This document shows positions 24,743 to 33,514 of a stretch of 64,000 nt of DNA, piece by piece. Location of the stretch: contig NZ_JACCBY010000005.1 in the NCBI RefSeq assembly GCF_013409985.1, positions 1 to 64,000 on the forward strand, written 5' to 3'. Position 1 is the first letter of the stretch; the number at the start of each line of letters is the position of its first letter. Position numbers and translations under genes: made by a program. The notes beneath the pieces were generated by a model, which was not told where the DNA came from, searched no databases, and saw only the letters and a list, made by a program, of their open reading frames with translations. This DNA is from Sphingomonas melonis (lineage in GTDB: Bacteria; Pseudomonadota; Alphaproteobacteria; Sphingomonadales; Sphingomonadaceae).

Positions 24743-27289
24743 ATGATCCCCGCCCTCCTCCTGCTCGCGCAGGCAGCCGACCCCATCGCCGCGACGATCG
24801 CGACCATGTCGCCCGAGCGCAAGGCGGCACAGCTGCAAAGCACCGCCCCCGCCGATCCCGCCGCCGGCCTGCCCGCCTACGATTGGTGGAGCGAGGGGCT
24901 GCACGGCCTCGCCCGTGATGGCTATGCGACTGTCTTCCCGCAGGCGATCGGCCTCGCCGCGACGTGGGATGTCGCGGTCATGGATCGCGTCGGCACGATC
25001 GTCAGCACCGAGGCGCGCGCCAAGTTCAACGCCCGCCCCGTCGCGGCGGACCGCCGCATCTACGAAGGGCTGACGATCTGGTCGCCCAACATCAACATCT
25101 TCCGCGATCCGCGCTGGGGCCGCGGGCAGGAGACCTATGGCGAGGACCCGTATCTCACCGGCTCGCTTGGCGTCGCCTTCATCCGCGGGCTGCAAGGTCC
25201 CAATCCGTTGCAGCCGCGCGTCGTCGCCACGCCCAAGCATTTCGCCGTCCACAGCGGTCCCGAGGCGGGCCGCGACAGTTTCGACGTCGATCCCAGCCCG
25301 CAGGATCTCGAGGCGACCTATCTTCCCGCCTTCCGCCGCGCGATCACCGAGGGCAAGGCGACATCGCTGATGTGCGCCTATAACAGCATCCACGGCGTGC
25401 CGGCCTGCGCCGCCTCGTGGCTGATGAACGATCGCCTGCGTCACGATTGGGGGTTCACCGGCTTCACCGTCTCGGATTGCGACGCGGTCGGCAACATCAG
25501 CGTCTATCACCATTACCGCCTCGACGCGGCGGCGTCTGCGGCGGCGGCGGTCCGCGGCGGCACCGACGTCAATTGCGGCAATGCCTATGCCGCGCTGCCG
25601 CAGGCGCTCGCCAAGGGTCTCGTCACCCAGGCCGAGGTCGACACCGCGCTCACCCGCGCGCTGCGCGCCCGGCGCGCGCTCGGCATCGCCTTCGGTGGTA
25701 CCAGCCCTTACAGCACGATCCCGGCGAGCGAGGTCGCCACGCCCGCGCACCACGCCGCCGCGCTCGATGCCGCGCGCAAGTCGATCGTGCTGCTCCAGAA
25801 CACGGCCGGCCGCCTGCCGCTCAAGGCCGGTACGAAGCTCGCGGTGATCGGTGCCAATGCCGACGACCTCGGCGTGCTCCAGGGCAATTACCACGGCACC
25901 GCGGTTGCGCCGGTCACCCCGCTGCAAGGGCTGCGCACCCGCTTCGGCGCCGCCAACGTCGCTTATGCGCAGGGCTCGATACTCGCCGAGACCGCGGCGG
26001 TCGTCATCCCCGAAACCGCCTTGCGTGCCGACGGCAAGCCCGGCCTGCGCGCCACCTACACCGGCGGCACCGGCGCCCCGACCGTCCGTCAGGACCGCCG
26101 TGTCGACCTCGACGTCAACCGCGCGCCGCCCGCCCCCGGCCTGCCCGCGGTCGGCTATACCGCGCGCTGGACCGGCGAGTTCGTGCCGCCCGGCCCCGGC
26201 CGCTACCATCTCGTGCTCGATCAGGCGCAATGCTGGAAGGACTGCAAGGTCCACGACCGCGCGCGGCTGACGCTCGGCGGCAAGACGCTGCACGACGGCG
26301 ACCTGCCCAAGGGCCGCGTCGATGTCGTCATCGACAGCGACGGCAGGCCGCAGCCGATCGACATCCTGCTCGATCACCGGTCGGAGGACGACAGCTTCCG
26401 CCTGATGTGGCTGCCGCCCGCCGAGCCGTTGCTGGCGGAGGCGGTCGCCGCGGCGAACCAGGCGGATGTCGCCGTCGTCGTCGCCGGCCTGTCGCCCGAT
26501 CTGGAGGGCGAGGCGCTGTCCGTCTCGGTTCCCGGCTTCGTCGGCGGCGACCGCACCGACATCGCGCTGCCCGCGCCGCAGCTTCGCCTGCTCGCCGCGC
26601 TCAAGGCGACCGGCAAGCCGATCGTCCTCGTCCTGAGCAGCGGCAGCGCCGTGTCGGTCGATCCCGCCGCCGCCGACGCGATCCTCGCCAATTGGTATGC
26701 GGGCGAAGCGGGCGGCACCGCGCTCGCCGACGTGCTGTCCGGCGCCGTCAACCCGGCCGGGCGCCTGCCGGTGACGCTCTACCGCACCACCGCCGATCTG
26801 CCCGCCTTCACCGATTACGGCATGAAGGAGCGCACCTACCGCTATTTCACCGGCACGCCGCTGTGGGGCTTCGGCCATGGCATGAGCTACACCAGCTTCC
26901 GCTACGCCCGGCCGCGCGGCCCCGCCTCGGTGGCGGCGGGCGGCGACCTGCGCGTCGAGGCGAGCGTGACCAACACCGGCCAGCGTGACGGCGAGGAGGT
27001 CGTACAGGCCTATCTCGTGCCGCCCGCGGTGGCCGGAACGGGTCCCACCACCCCCGTCCTGCAGCGCCAGCTCGTCGGCTTCCAGCGCGTGGCCGTCGCC
27101 CGCGGCAAGAGCGCGAAGGTCGCCTTCACGCTTGATCCGCGCGCGATGAGCATCGTCGACCGCGACGGTCGCCGCCACGTCGTCCCCGGTGCCTACCGCC
27201 TCTACGTCGGCGGTGGCCAGCCCGGCGACGGCGCCGGCCAATGGTTCGACTTCACCGTCACCGGCACCGACACGGAGCTGCCCAAGTGA
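24743..27289 (+). CDS. GH3 glycosidase with PA14 insert, probable beta-xylosidase
   Basis: The 848-residue enzyme has a short signal-like N-terminus (MIPALLLLAQAADP) and the GH3 N-terminal barrel. The nucleophile is about D245 in F-T-V-S-D-C-D-A-V. The S-D-C-D-A form is typical of GH3 beta-xylosidases and arabinofuranosidases, whereas beta-glucosidases usually have S-D-W. The (alpha/beta)6 domain is interrupted by a PA14-type module (about residues 430-560, Y-T-A-R-W-T-G-E-F). A fibronectin-III-like end carries G-E-E-V-V-Q-A-Y. By context it should remove the core beta-1,2-xylose of plant N-glycans. An AGGAG site lies 7 bp before the ATG. The stop overlaps a GTG at 27286, but the next gene probably starts later. 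Confidence 0.88.
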   Translation: MIPALLLLAQAADPIAATIATMSPERKAAQLQSTAPADPAAGLPAYDWWSEGLHGLARDGYATVFPQAIGLAATWDVAVMDRVGTIVSTEARAKFNARPVAADRRIYEGLTIWSPNINIFRDPRWGRGQETYGEDPYLTGSLGVAFIRGLQGPNPLQPRVVATPKHFAVHSGPEAGRDSFDVDPSPQDLEATYLPAFRRAITEGKATSLMCAYNSIHGVPACAASWLMNDRLRHDWGFTGFTVSDCDAVGNISVYHHYRLDAAASAAAAVRGGTDVNCGNAYAALPQALAKGLVTQAEVDTALTRALRARRALGIAFGGTSPYSTIPASEVATPAHHAAALDAARKSIVLLQNTAGRLPLKAGTKLAVIGANADDLGVLQGNYHGTAVAPVTPLQGLRTRFGAANVAYAQGSILAETAAVVIPETALRADGKPGLRATYTGGTGAPTVRQDRRVDLDVNRAPPAPGLPAVGYTARWTGEFVPPGPGRYHLVLDQAQCWKDCKVHDRARLTLGGKTLHDGDLPKGRVDVVIDSDGRPQPIDILLDHRSEDDSFRLMWLPPAEPLLAEAVAAANQADVAVVVAGLSPDLEGEALSVSVPGFVGGDRTDIALPAPQLRLLAALKATGKPIVLVLSSGSAVSVDPAAADAILANWYAGEAGGTALADVLSGAVNPAGRLPVTLYRTTADLPAFTDYGMKERTYRYFTGTPLWGFGHGMSYTSFRYARPRGPASVAAGGDLRVEASVTNTGQRDGEEVVQAYLVPPAVAGTGPTTPVLQRQLVGFQRVAVARGKSAKVAFTLDPRAMSIVDRDGRRHVVPGAYRLYVGGGQPGDGAGQWFDFTVTGTDTELPK

Positions 27290-27313
27290 CGCGCACCCCC
27301 TCCAAGCCCACCC

Positions 27314-27421
27314 CGTCACCCCGGACTCGGTCCGGGGTCCACCCGTCGGCAGGCATATGGCCTGACCCTCATGTCGCGCTCCCCGCCGCAGAATGGACCC
27401 CGGGCAAAGTCCGCGGTGACG
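27314..27421. repeat. dispersed palindromic element, family B, inside the operon
   Basis: The arms CGTCACCCCGGACTCGGTCC and GGACCCCGGGCAAAGTCCGC flank about 60 bp. Copies lie at 33330-33437, 46225-46331 and, as a variant, 52556-52660. This copy sits between the GH3 stop and the GH125 start. Confidence 0.8.
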
Positions 27422-27429
27422 CCGCGGAC

Positions 27430-28863
27430 GTGTCGCAAGGCCTCAACCGCCGCCACTTCCTCGCCGCGACCGCCGCGTCGGCGGCGACGCTCGCCACCCC
27501 CGCCTTCGCCGCGCCGCAACTCCCGTCGAAGCGCCCGGCGCTCGCCGACCGCCGCTTCACCAGCCCCGCGGTCGAGCGCGAACTCGCCCGCGTCTCGGCG
27601 AAGATCGGCGACGCCAAGCTGCGCTGGATGTTCGGCAATTGCTATCCGAACACACTCGACACCACGGTGCGCATGGGCGGCACCGCCGCCGCGCCCGACG
27701 CCTTCGTCCTCACCGGCGACATCCCCTGCCTGTGGCTGCGCGATTCCTCGGCGCAGGTGAAACCCTACCTCCACCTCGCCCCGCAGGCGCCCGAGCTGCG
27801 CCGGCTGGTCCGTGGCCTCATCGCGCGCCAGTCGCGCTGCATCCTGCTCGATCCCTATGCCAACGCCTTCATGGAGGACCCGACCGCCAGGTCGAACCTC
27901 GAATGGTCGCAGAAGGACGAGACCGAGATGAAGCCCGGCGTCGCCGAGCGGAAGTGGGAGATCGATTCGCTCTGCTATCCCATGCGCCTCGCGCACGGCT
28001 ATTGGCGCGCCACCGGCGACGCCACGCCGTTCGACGCGACTTGGGCGGAAGCGGCCCGCGCGAGCATCCGCACCTTCCGCGAACAGCAGCGCAAGGACGG
28101 CCCCGGCCCCTATAGTTTCCGCCGTTCGGCGCCGCAGCCGACCGAAACCCTGTTGTGGGGCCATGGCAACCCGACGCGGCCGGTCGGCCTGATCCATTCG
28201 GGCTTCCGCCCCTCCGACGACGCCTGCCTCTACCCCTTCCTCATCCCGAGCAACCTGTTCGCCGTGACGGCCCTGCGCGAACTCGCCAGCGTCGCCAAAG
28301 AAGCACGTACTGACAATGACTTGGCGCAGTCCGCGACCGCCCTGGCGGCAGAGGTCGCGGCGGCGCTGAAGTCCCATGGCACGATGCGTCTGCGTGACGA
28401 TCGTGAAGTTTGGGCCTATGAGGTCGACGGCTACGGCAACGCCGTCTTCATGGACGACGCCAACGTCCCCAGCCTCTCCGGCCTCGCCTATCTCGGCTGC
28501 GTCGACCCCGCCGATCCGCTGTGGCAGCGCACCCAGGCAGCGTGCTGGAGCGAGGCGAACCCGTGGTTCTTCCGCGGCAAGGCCGGCGAAGGCATCGGCG
28601 GCCCGCATGTCGGCGCCGGCCAGATCTGGCCGATGTCGCTCACCATCCGCGCGCTGTCGGCGACCGACGACGCCACCATCCGCGCCTGCCTCCGTGTGCT
28701 GCGCGACACCGACGGTGGCACCGGCTTCATCCACGAAAGCTTCGACCAGGACGATCCCGCCAAGTTCACCCGCAGCTGGTTCGCCTGGGCGAACGGCCTG
28801 TTCGGCGAGCTCATCCTCCATCTCGCCGCCACCCGACCCGCATTGCTGAAGGCGCCCCTATGA
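27430..28863 (+). CDS. GH125 exo-alpha-1,6-mannosidase, Tat-exported
   Basis: The 477-residue protein is GH125 by its core motifs. They are M-F-G-N-C-Y-P-N-T-L-D-T-T-V, T-G-D-I-P-C-L-W-L-R-D-S-S-A-Q, W-E-I-D-S-L-C-Y-P and F-R-P-S-D-D-A-C. The end carries F-I-H-E-S-F-D-Q-D-D and F-T-R-S-W-F-A-W-A-N. I choose the GTG at 27430 because it opens a twin-arginine signal (L-N-R-R-H-F-L-A-A-T). An earlier GTG at 27286 would translate the inserted family-B repeat. The chosen start has no good ribosome-binding site, since the repeat occupies that place. The enzyme trims alpha-1,6-mannose. Its stop overlaps the GH92 start (ATGA). Confidence 0.9.
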   Translation: MSQGLNRRHFLAATAASAATLATPAFAAPQLPSKRPALADRRFTSPAVERELARVSAKIGDAKLRWMFGNCYPNTLDTTVRMGGTAAAPDAFVLTGDIPCLWLRDSSAQVKPYLHLAPQAPELRRLVRGLIARQSRCILLDPYANAFMEDPTARSNLEWSQKDETEMKPGVAERKWEIDSLCYPMRLAHGYWRATGDATPFDATWAEAARASIRTFREQQRKDGPGPYSFRRSAPQPTETLLWGHGNPTRPVGLIHSGFRPSDDACLYPFLIPSNLFAVTALRELASVAKEARTDNDLAQSATALAAEVAAALKSHGTMRLRDDREVWAYEVDGYGNAVFMDDANVPSLSGLAYLGCVDPADPLWQRTQAACWSEANPWFFRGKAGEGIGGPHVGAGQIWPMSLTIRALSATDDATIRACLRVLRDTDGGTGFIHESFDQDDPAKFTRSWFAWANGLFGELILHLAATRPALLKAPL

Positions 28864-31169
28864 TCTCCCGCCGCACCCTCCTCGCCGGCACCGCCGCCGC
28901 CGGCCTGCCGCTGCCCGCGCTCGCCGCCGCCCCGGCGCCCGCCGCCGCCAATCTGTTCATCGGCACCGGCGGCCACGGCCATACCTATCCCGGCGCAACG
29001 CTGCCCTTCGGCATGGTCCAGCTCAGCCCCGACACCGATGTCGAGCGCTGGGACGCCTGCTCGGGCTATCACCGCACCGACACGTCGATCATGGGCTTCA
29101 GCCATACGCATCTGTCGGGCACCGGCATCGGCGACATGCTCGACGTGCTCGTCGTGCCGACGCGCGGCCCGGTCCAGCTCCTGCCCGGTCCGCTCGACAA
29201 CCCCGACGCGGGCTATCGCCAGCGCTTCACCGCCGAACATGCCGAGCCCGGCTATTACCGCGTCGCGCTGGAAAGCGGCGTCCGCGCCGAGCTGACCGTG
29301 ACCGAACGGACCGGCTATCACCGCTACACCTTCCCCGCCGGCGCGGCGCACATCCTGATCGACCTGTCGCACCTCGTGCTCGACAAGAGCGACCAGCCGC
29401 CGCTCGTCACCGACGCCAGCCTGTCGCTCGATCCCGACGGCACGCTGACCGGCAGCCGCACCGTCCACCGCTGGGCCAAGGGCCGCCACATCCACTTCGC
29501 GCTCCAGACCTCGCGCGCGCCGAGCCGGATCACCCTCTACGGCGACGGCGACAGCGAACAGCCCGCCGGTGCCCGCGCGGTCAGGGGCATGCGCCTGAAG
29601 GCCGTGCTCCACTATGACGACGCCGGTGCCGCGCCGATCCTGATCCGCTGCGGCATTTCCGGCGTCGACGTCGCCGGTGCCCGCGCCAACCTCGCCGCCG
29701 AGGGCAGGAGCTGGGATTTCGACGCCGTCCGCCGCACCGCGCAAAGCGCCTGGGCGCGCGAGTTCGACGCGATGCGCGTCGAGGGCGGCACCGCCGACCA
29801 GCGCACCATCTTCGCCTCCGCGCTCTACCATGCGCTGATCGCGCCGACGCTCTTCTCCGACGTCGACGGGCGGTACATCGGCCTCGACCGCAAGCCGCAC
29901 ATGCTGCCGCGGGGAGAGGCGGCGTACAGCAGCTATTCGCTGTGGGACACGTATCGTGCGCTCCACCCGTTGCTCACCATCGTCGCCCCCGACAAGGCGC
30001 AGAGCCTCGTCGCCGACCTCATCCGCCAGACGCAGCAGAGCCCCTATGGCCCGCCGGTCTGGCCGTTGCAGGGGGTCGAGACCGGGACGATGATCGGCTG
30101 GCATGCGGTCTCCGTCCTCGCCGAGGCGCAGGCGAAGGGCATCGAGGCCGATTACGCCGCCGCCTGGCCCGCGATCGCCAAGCGCAGCTTCGACTTCACC
30201 GCCCCCGACCGCGACAACAGCAAGGGGCGGGACGTCTATGACGCCAAGGGCTATGTCCCCGCCGACGTCTGGTTCGAAAGCGTCAGCCGGACGCAGGAAT
30301 ATGCCTATGACGACTGGGCGTCGGCGCATCTCGCCCGCGCCGCCGGGCAGACCGCGGCCGCCGACCGGCTGCTGAAGCGCTCGGGCAACTGGCGCAACGT
30401 GATCGACGGCAAGGCCGGCTTCGCCAAGCCGCGCTTCGCCGACGGCCGCTGGTGGAGCCCCTACGACCCCGTCCAGCTCGGCCATATGCCCAAGCCGTGG
30501 TGGCGCGACTATACCGAGGCGAACGGCTGGCAGGCGACCTTCCTCAACCAGCACGACGTCTATGGCCTGATCGCCCATATGGGCGGCGACGCGGCGTTCG
30601 AGGCGCGGCTCGACGCGCTGTTCACCGCGCCCTCGACGCTGCCCGCCAACGCCCCGCCCGACATCAGCGGCCTCGTCGGCCAATATGCGCACGGCAACGA
30701 GCCCAATCACCACGTCGCCTACCTCTACGCCTACACCGGCGCGGCGTGGAAGACGCAGGCGATGGTCCGCCGCCTGTGCACCGAGATGTACAAGAACGAC
30801 CCCGACGGCATCATCGGCAACGACGATTGCGGCCAGATGAGCGCATGGTTCGTGCTGTCGGCGCTCGGCTTCTATCCCGTCGATCCGGTCGAGGCGGCGT
30901 ACGTCTTCGGCTCGCCGCTGTTCGAGCGCGCCGAGATCCGCCTGCCCGGCGGCAAGCGCCTGACGATCGAGGCGCCCGGCAACCGCGCCGACACGCCCTA
31001 TGTTCGCGCAATCCGCCGCAACGGCAAGCCGTGGACGAAGAACTGGATCAGCCATGCCGAGCTGATGCAGGGCGGTCGCCTCACCTTCACGATGAGCGCC
31101 ACGCCGGTGAAGAGCTTCGCCCAGGCCAAGGGGGATCGCCCGCCGTCCAACGGCCACGGTGCATCGTGA
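28860..31169 (+). CDS. GH92 alpha-mannosidase, exported
   Basis: The 769-residue enzyme is a calcium-dependent exo-alpha-mannosidase. It starts at the ATG overlapping the GH125 stop and opens a twin-arginine-like signal (S-R-R-T-L-L-A-G). GH92 marks are L-F-I-G-T-G-G-H-G-H-T-Y-P-G and M-G-F-S-H-T-H-L-S-G-T-G. The general acid is about E553 in Y-T-E-A-N-G-W, and the base region is about D655-D656 in G-N-D-D-C-G-Q-M-S-A-W. The linkage preference (alpha-1,2, 1,3 or 1,6) cannot be told from this. With GH125 it would strip the mannose arms. Confidence 0.94.
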   Translation: MISRRTLLAGTAAAGLPLPALAAAPAPAAANLFIGTGGHGHTYPGATLPFGMVQLSPDTDVERWDACSGYHRTDTSIMGFSHTHLSGTGIGDMLDVLVVPTRGPVQLLPGPLDNPDAGYRQRFTAEHAEPGYYRVALESGVRAELTVTERTGYHRYTFPAGAAHILIDLSHLVLDKSDQPPLVTDASLSLDPDGTLTGSRTVHRWAKGRHIHFALQTSRAPSRITLYGDGDSEQPAGARAVRGMRLKAVLHYDDAGAAPILIRCGISGVDVAGARANLAAEGRSWDFDAVRRTAQSAWAREFDAMRVEGGTADQRTIFASALYHALIAPTLFSDVDGRYIGLDRKPHMLPRGEAAYSSYSLWDTYRALHPLLTIVAPDKAQSLVADLIRQTQQSPYGPPVWPLQGVETGTMIGWHAVSVLAEAQAKGIEADYAAAWPAIAKRSFDFTAPDRDNSKGRDVYDAKGYVPADVWFESVSRTQEYAYDDWASAHLARAAGQTAAADRLLKRSGNWRNVIDGKAGFAKPRFADGRWWSPYDPVQLGHMPKPWWRDYTEANGWQATFLNQHDVYGLIAHMGGDAAFEARLDALFTAPSTLPANAPPDISGLVGQYAHGNEPNHHVAYLYAYTGAAWKTQAMVRRLCTEMYKNDPDGIIGNDDCGQMSAWFVLSALGFYPVDPVEAAYVFGSPLFERAEIRLPGGKRLTIEAPGNRADTPYVRAIRRNGKPWTKNWISHAELMQGGRLTFTMSATPVKSFAQAKGDRPPSNGHGAS

Positions 31170-31222
31170 CGATCCCGGTGTGGCTGCCAGGGCGAAACCT
31201 CTGCGCAGGTGACGCCCTCTCC

Positions 31223-31313
31223 GGTGTTCCCGCGAACGCGGTAACCCCGGGCCAGGCAGAGCAACGGGGGTTGCGCGCCTGACCCTGGGCTCCTGCCTGC
31301 GCAGGCGCCCATG
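31223..31313. repeat. dispersed hairpin repeat, family C
   Basis: The arms are TTCCCGCGAACGCGG near 31226 and CTCCTGCCTGCGCAGGCGCC at its right end, around an inner CCGGGCCAGGC piece. It is related to copies at about 24528-24612 and 38331-38420. It fills most of the gap before the GH29 gene. Confidence 0.6.
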
Positions 31314-31344
31314 ATTTCAACGCCATCTATACTGGAGTCCGCCC

Positions 31345-33264
31345 GTGACCGACCTCAGCCGCCGCACCCTCATCGCCTCCGGCCTCGCCGCCACGGCGAC
31401 CGCGACCGCGGTGCCCGCCTTCGGCGCCGCCGCGCCGGCCGGCGCCCCCGCCCCCTATGGCGCCACCCCGTCGCCGCGCCAGCTCGCCTGGCATCGGCGC
31501 GAGCGCTACGCCTTCGTGCATTTCTCGATCAACACCTTCACCAACCGCGAATGGGGCTATGGCGACGAAAGCCCGGCGCTGTTCAACCCGACCGACTTCT
31601 CGCCCGACCAGATCGTCGCGGCGGCCAAGGCGGGCGGCATGCGCGGCATCATCCTCACCGCCAAGCATCACGACGGCTTCTGCCTCTGGCCGACGATGCT
31701 CACCGACCATTGCATCCGCAACAGCCCGTACAAGGGCGGCAAGGGCGATATCGTCCGTGAGATGGAGCAGGCGACGCGCCGCGCCGGCCTCGCCTTCGGC
31801 CTCTATCTGTCGCCCTGGGATCGTAACCACCCCGAATACGGCCGCCCGGCGTACATCGATTACTATCGCAAGCAGGTGGTCGAGCTGTGCACGCGCTATG
31901 GCGAGTTGTTCGAATTCTGGTTCGACGGCGCCAATGGCGGCGACGGCTATTACGGCGGCGCCCGCGAAACCCGCAAGATCGACGCGCCGCGATACTATGA
32001 CTGGCCGTCGATCATCGCGCTCGTCCACCAGCATCAGCCGATGGCCTGCACCTTCGATCCGCTCGGCGCCGATATCCGCTGGGTCGGCAACGAGGATGGC
32101 GTCGCCGGCGATCCCTGCTGGCCGACGATGCCCAACCACCCCTATGTCCAGTCGGAAGGCAATAGCGGCGTACGCGGCGGCGCCTTGTGGTGGCCGGCGG
32201 AAACCGACGTGTCGATCCGCCCCGGCTGGTTCTACCACCCCGACGAGGATGGCAAGGTCAAGAATCCGCAGCGGCTGATCCGCCTGCACGACGAATCGAT
32301 CGCGCGCGGCACCAACCTCAACCTCAACCTGCCGCCCGACCGCCGCGGCCGCATCCCCGACCACGACGTCGCCGTCCTCAAGAGCTTCGGCGCCGCGCTC
32401 GAGGCGAGCTTCGCCACCGATCTCGCACAGGGTGCGGTCGCCTCGGCAAGCGACACCCGCGGCGCGGCGTTCGCGCCGGCCAAGGTGCTCGATGGCGATC
32501 GCGACACCTATTGGTCGACGCCGGACCGCGTCACCACGCCGACGCTGACGCTCGACCTGCCGCCGAACCGCAGCTTCGACCTGATCCGCCTCCGCGAGCA
32601 TCTGCCGCTCGGCGTCCGCGTCACCCGCTTCGCGATCGAGGCGGAGGCCGCCGGCCGCTGGCAACGGCTCGCCGAAAAGACGGCGATCGGCGCACAGCGC
32701 ATCATCCGCCTCGACGCGCCGATCACCGCACGCCGCATCCGGCTGGTGATCCTCGACGCGCCCGCCTGCCCGGCGATCGGCGAATTCGCGCTGTTCCGCA
32801 GCGTCGCGCCCGTCCCCGTCGCCGCGCCGCGCAGCAGCGACGCGACGCTGCTCTCGCCGCGCGGCTGGACGGTCGTCGCGGCGACCGCTCCCGGCGCCGA
32901 AGCGCTACTCGACGGCGACGGCGCGACGGTCTGGTCGCAGCCCGCGCCGACGACGACGCCGGCGAGCGTTACGCTGGACCTCGGCACCGCGCAGATGGTC
33001 GCGGGGTTCAGCCTCACGCCGTGGCGCCACCCCGACACGGCGAGCGCGCCGCCGCGCAGCTATCGTGCCGAGACCAGCGTCGACGGCAAGAGCTGGACCC
33101 GGGCGGCGGACGGCGAGTTCCAGAACATCGCCTATGCGCTGGCGACGCAGCGCATCCCCTTCGCCGCGCCGCGCACCGTCCGTTACCTCCGGCTGAGCTT
33201 CGCCGCGACCGCAGTGCCAGCGGCGAAACTGGCGATCGCGGACATCGGCGCCTTCACGCGCTGA
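31345..33264 (+). CDS. GH29 alpha-L-fucosidase with two discoidin-like domains, Tat-exported
   Basis: The start codon is GTG with a TGGAGT site upstream. A twin-arginine signal (L-S-R-R-T-L-I-A-S-G) opens the 639-residue protein. The GH29 barrel shows F-V-H-F-S-I-N-T-F-T-N-R-E-W-G, A-K-H-H-D-G-F-C-L-W and Y-L-S-P-W-D-R-N. The nucleophile is about D194 in F-E-F-W-F-D-G-A-N-G. After residue 360 come two F5/8-type (discoidin-like) beta-sandwiches, often used to bind sugars. The form resembles the stricter alpha-1,3/1,4 fucosidase subgroup, which fits core alpha-1,3-fucose or Lewis a of plant N-glycans (inference). It is the last gene of the operon and is followed by a family-B repeat. Confidence 0.92.
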   Translation: MTDLSRRTLIASGLAATATATAVPAFGAAAPAGAPAPYGATPSPRQLAWHRRERYAFVHFSINTFTNREWGYGDESPALFNPTDFSPDQIVAAAKAGGMRGIILTAKHHDGFCLWPTMLTDHCIRNSPYKGGKGDIVREMEQATRRAGLAFGLYLSPWDRNHPEYGRPAYIDYYRKQVVELCTRYGELFEFWFDGANGGDGYYGGARETRKIDAPRYYDWPSIIALVHQHQPMACTFDPLGADIRWVGNEDGVAGDPCWPTMPNHPYVQSEGNSGVRGGALWWPAETDVSIRPGWFYHPDEDGKVKNPQRLIRLHDESIARGTNLNLNLPPDRRGRIPDHDVAVLKSFGAALEASFATDLAQGAVASASDTRGAAFAPAKVLDGDRDTYWSTPDRVTTPTLTLDLPPNRSFDLIRLREHLPLGVRVTRFAIEAEAAGRWQRLAEKTAIGAQRIIRLDAPITARRIRLVILDAPACPAIGEFALFRSVAPVPVAAPRSSDATLLSPRGWTVVAATAPGAEALLDGDGATVWSQPAPTTTPASVTLDLGTAQMVAGFSLTPWRHPDTASAPPRSYRAETSVDGKSWTRAADGEFQNIAYALATQRIPFAAPRTVRYLRLSFAATAVPAAKLAIADIGAFTR

Positions 33265-33329
33265 TCGCGCTGCGGGTGCGTGGCTCGCGCTGCGAGCGCG
33301 TGGGGCGCGCCACCCGCGCCTCACCCACC

Positions 33330-33437
33330 CGTCACCCCGGACTCGTTCCGGGGTCCACCGACCCGCAAGGGCACGGCAGGAGGCCCCGGCCGCGCGCCTC
33401 GCCGCAGAGTGGATCCCGGAACAAGTCCGGGGTGACG
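33330..33437. repeat. dispersed palindromic element, family B
   Basis: CGTCACCCCGGACTCGTTCC at the left end and GGAACAAGTCCGGGGTGACG at the right end form a 20-bp perfect inverted repeat around 68 bp. It lies between the convergent GH29 and cinA-like genes. Confidence 0.85.
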
Positions 33438-33514
33438 GGTGGGTGAGATGCGACCGATCGACACCAGCCGCCGGCGGCGCCGGCCGTTCGCCATGCGCGG
33501 TCGCCGCAACCCGC

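Noticed and set aside
24353..27319. Long minus-strand open frame over the GH3 gene
   Set aside because: It is antisense to a complete GH3 enzyme and shows no domain.
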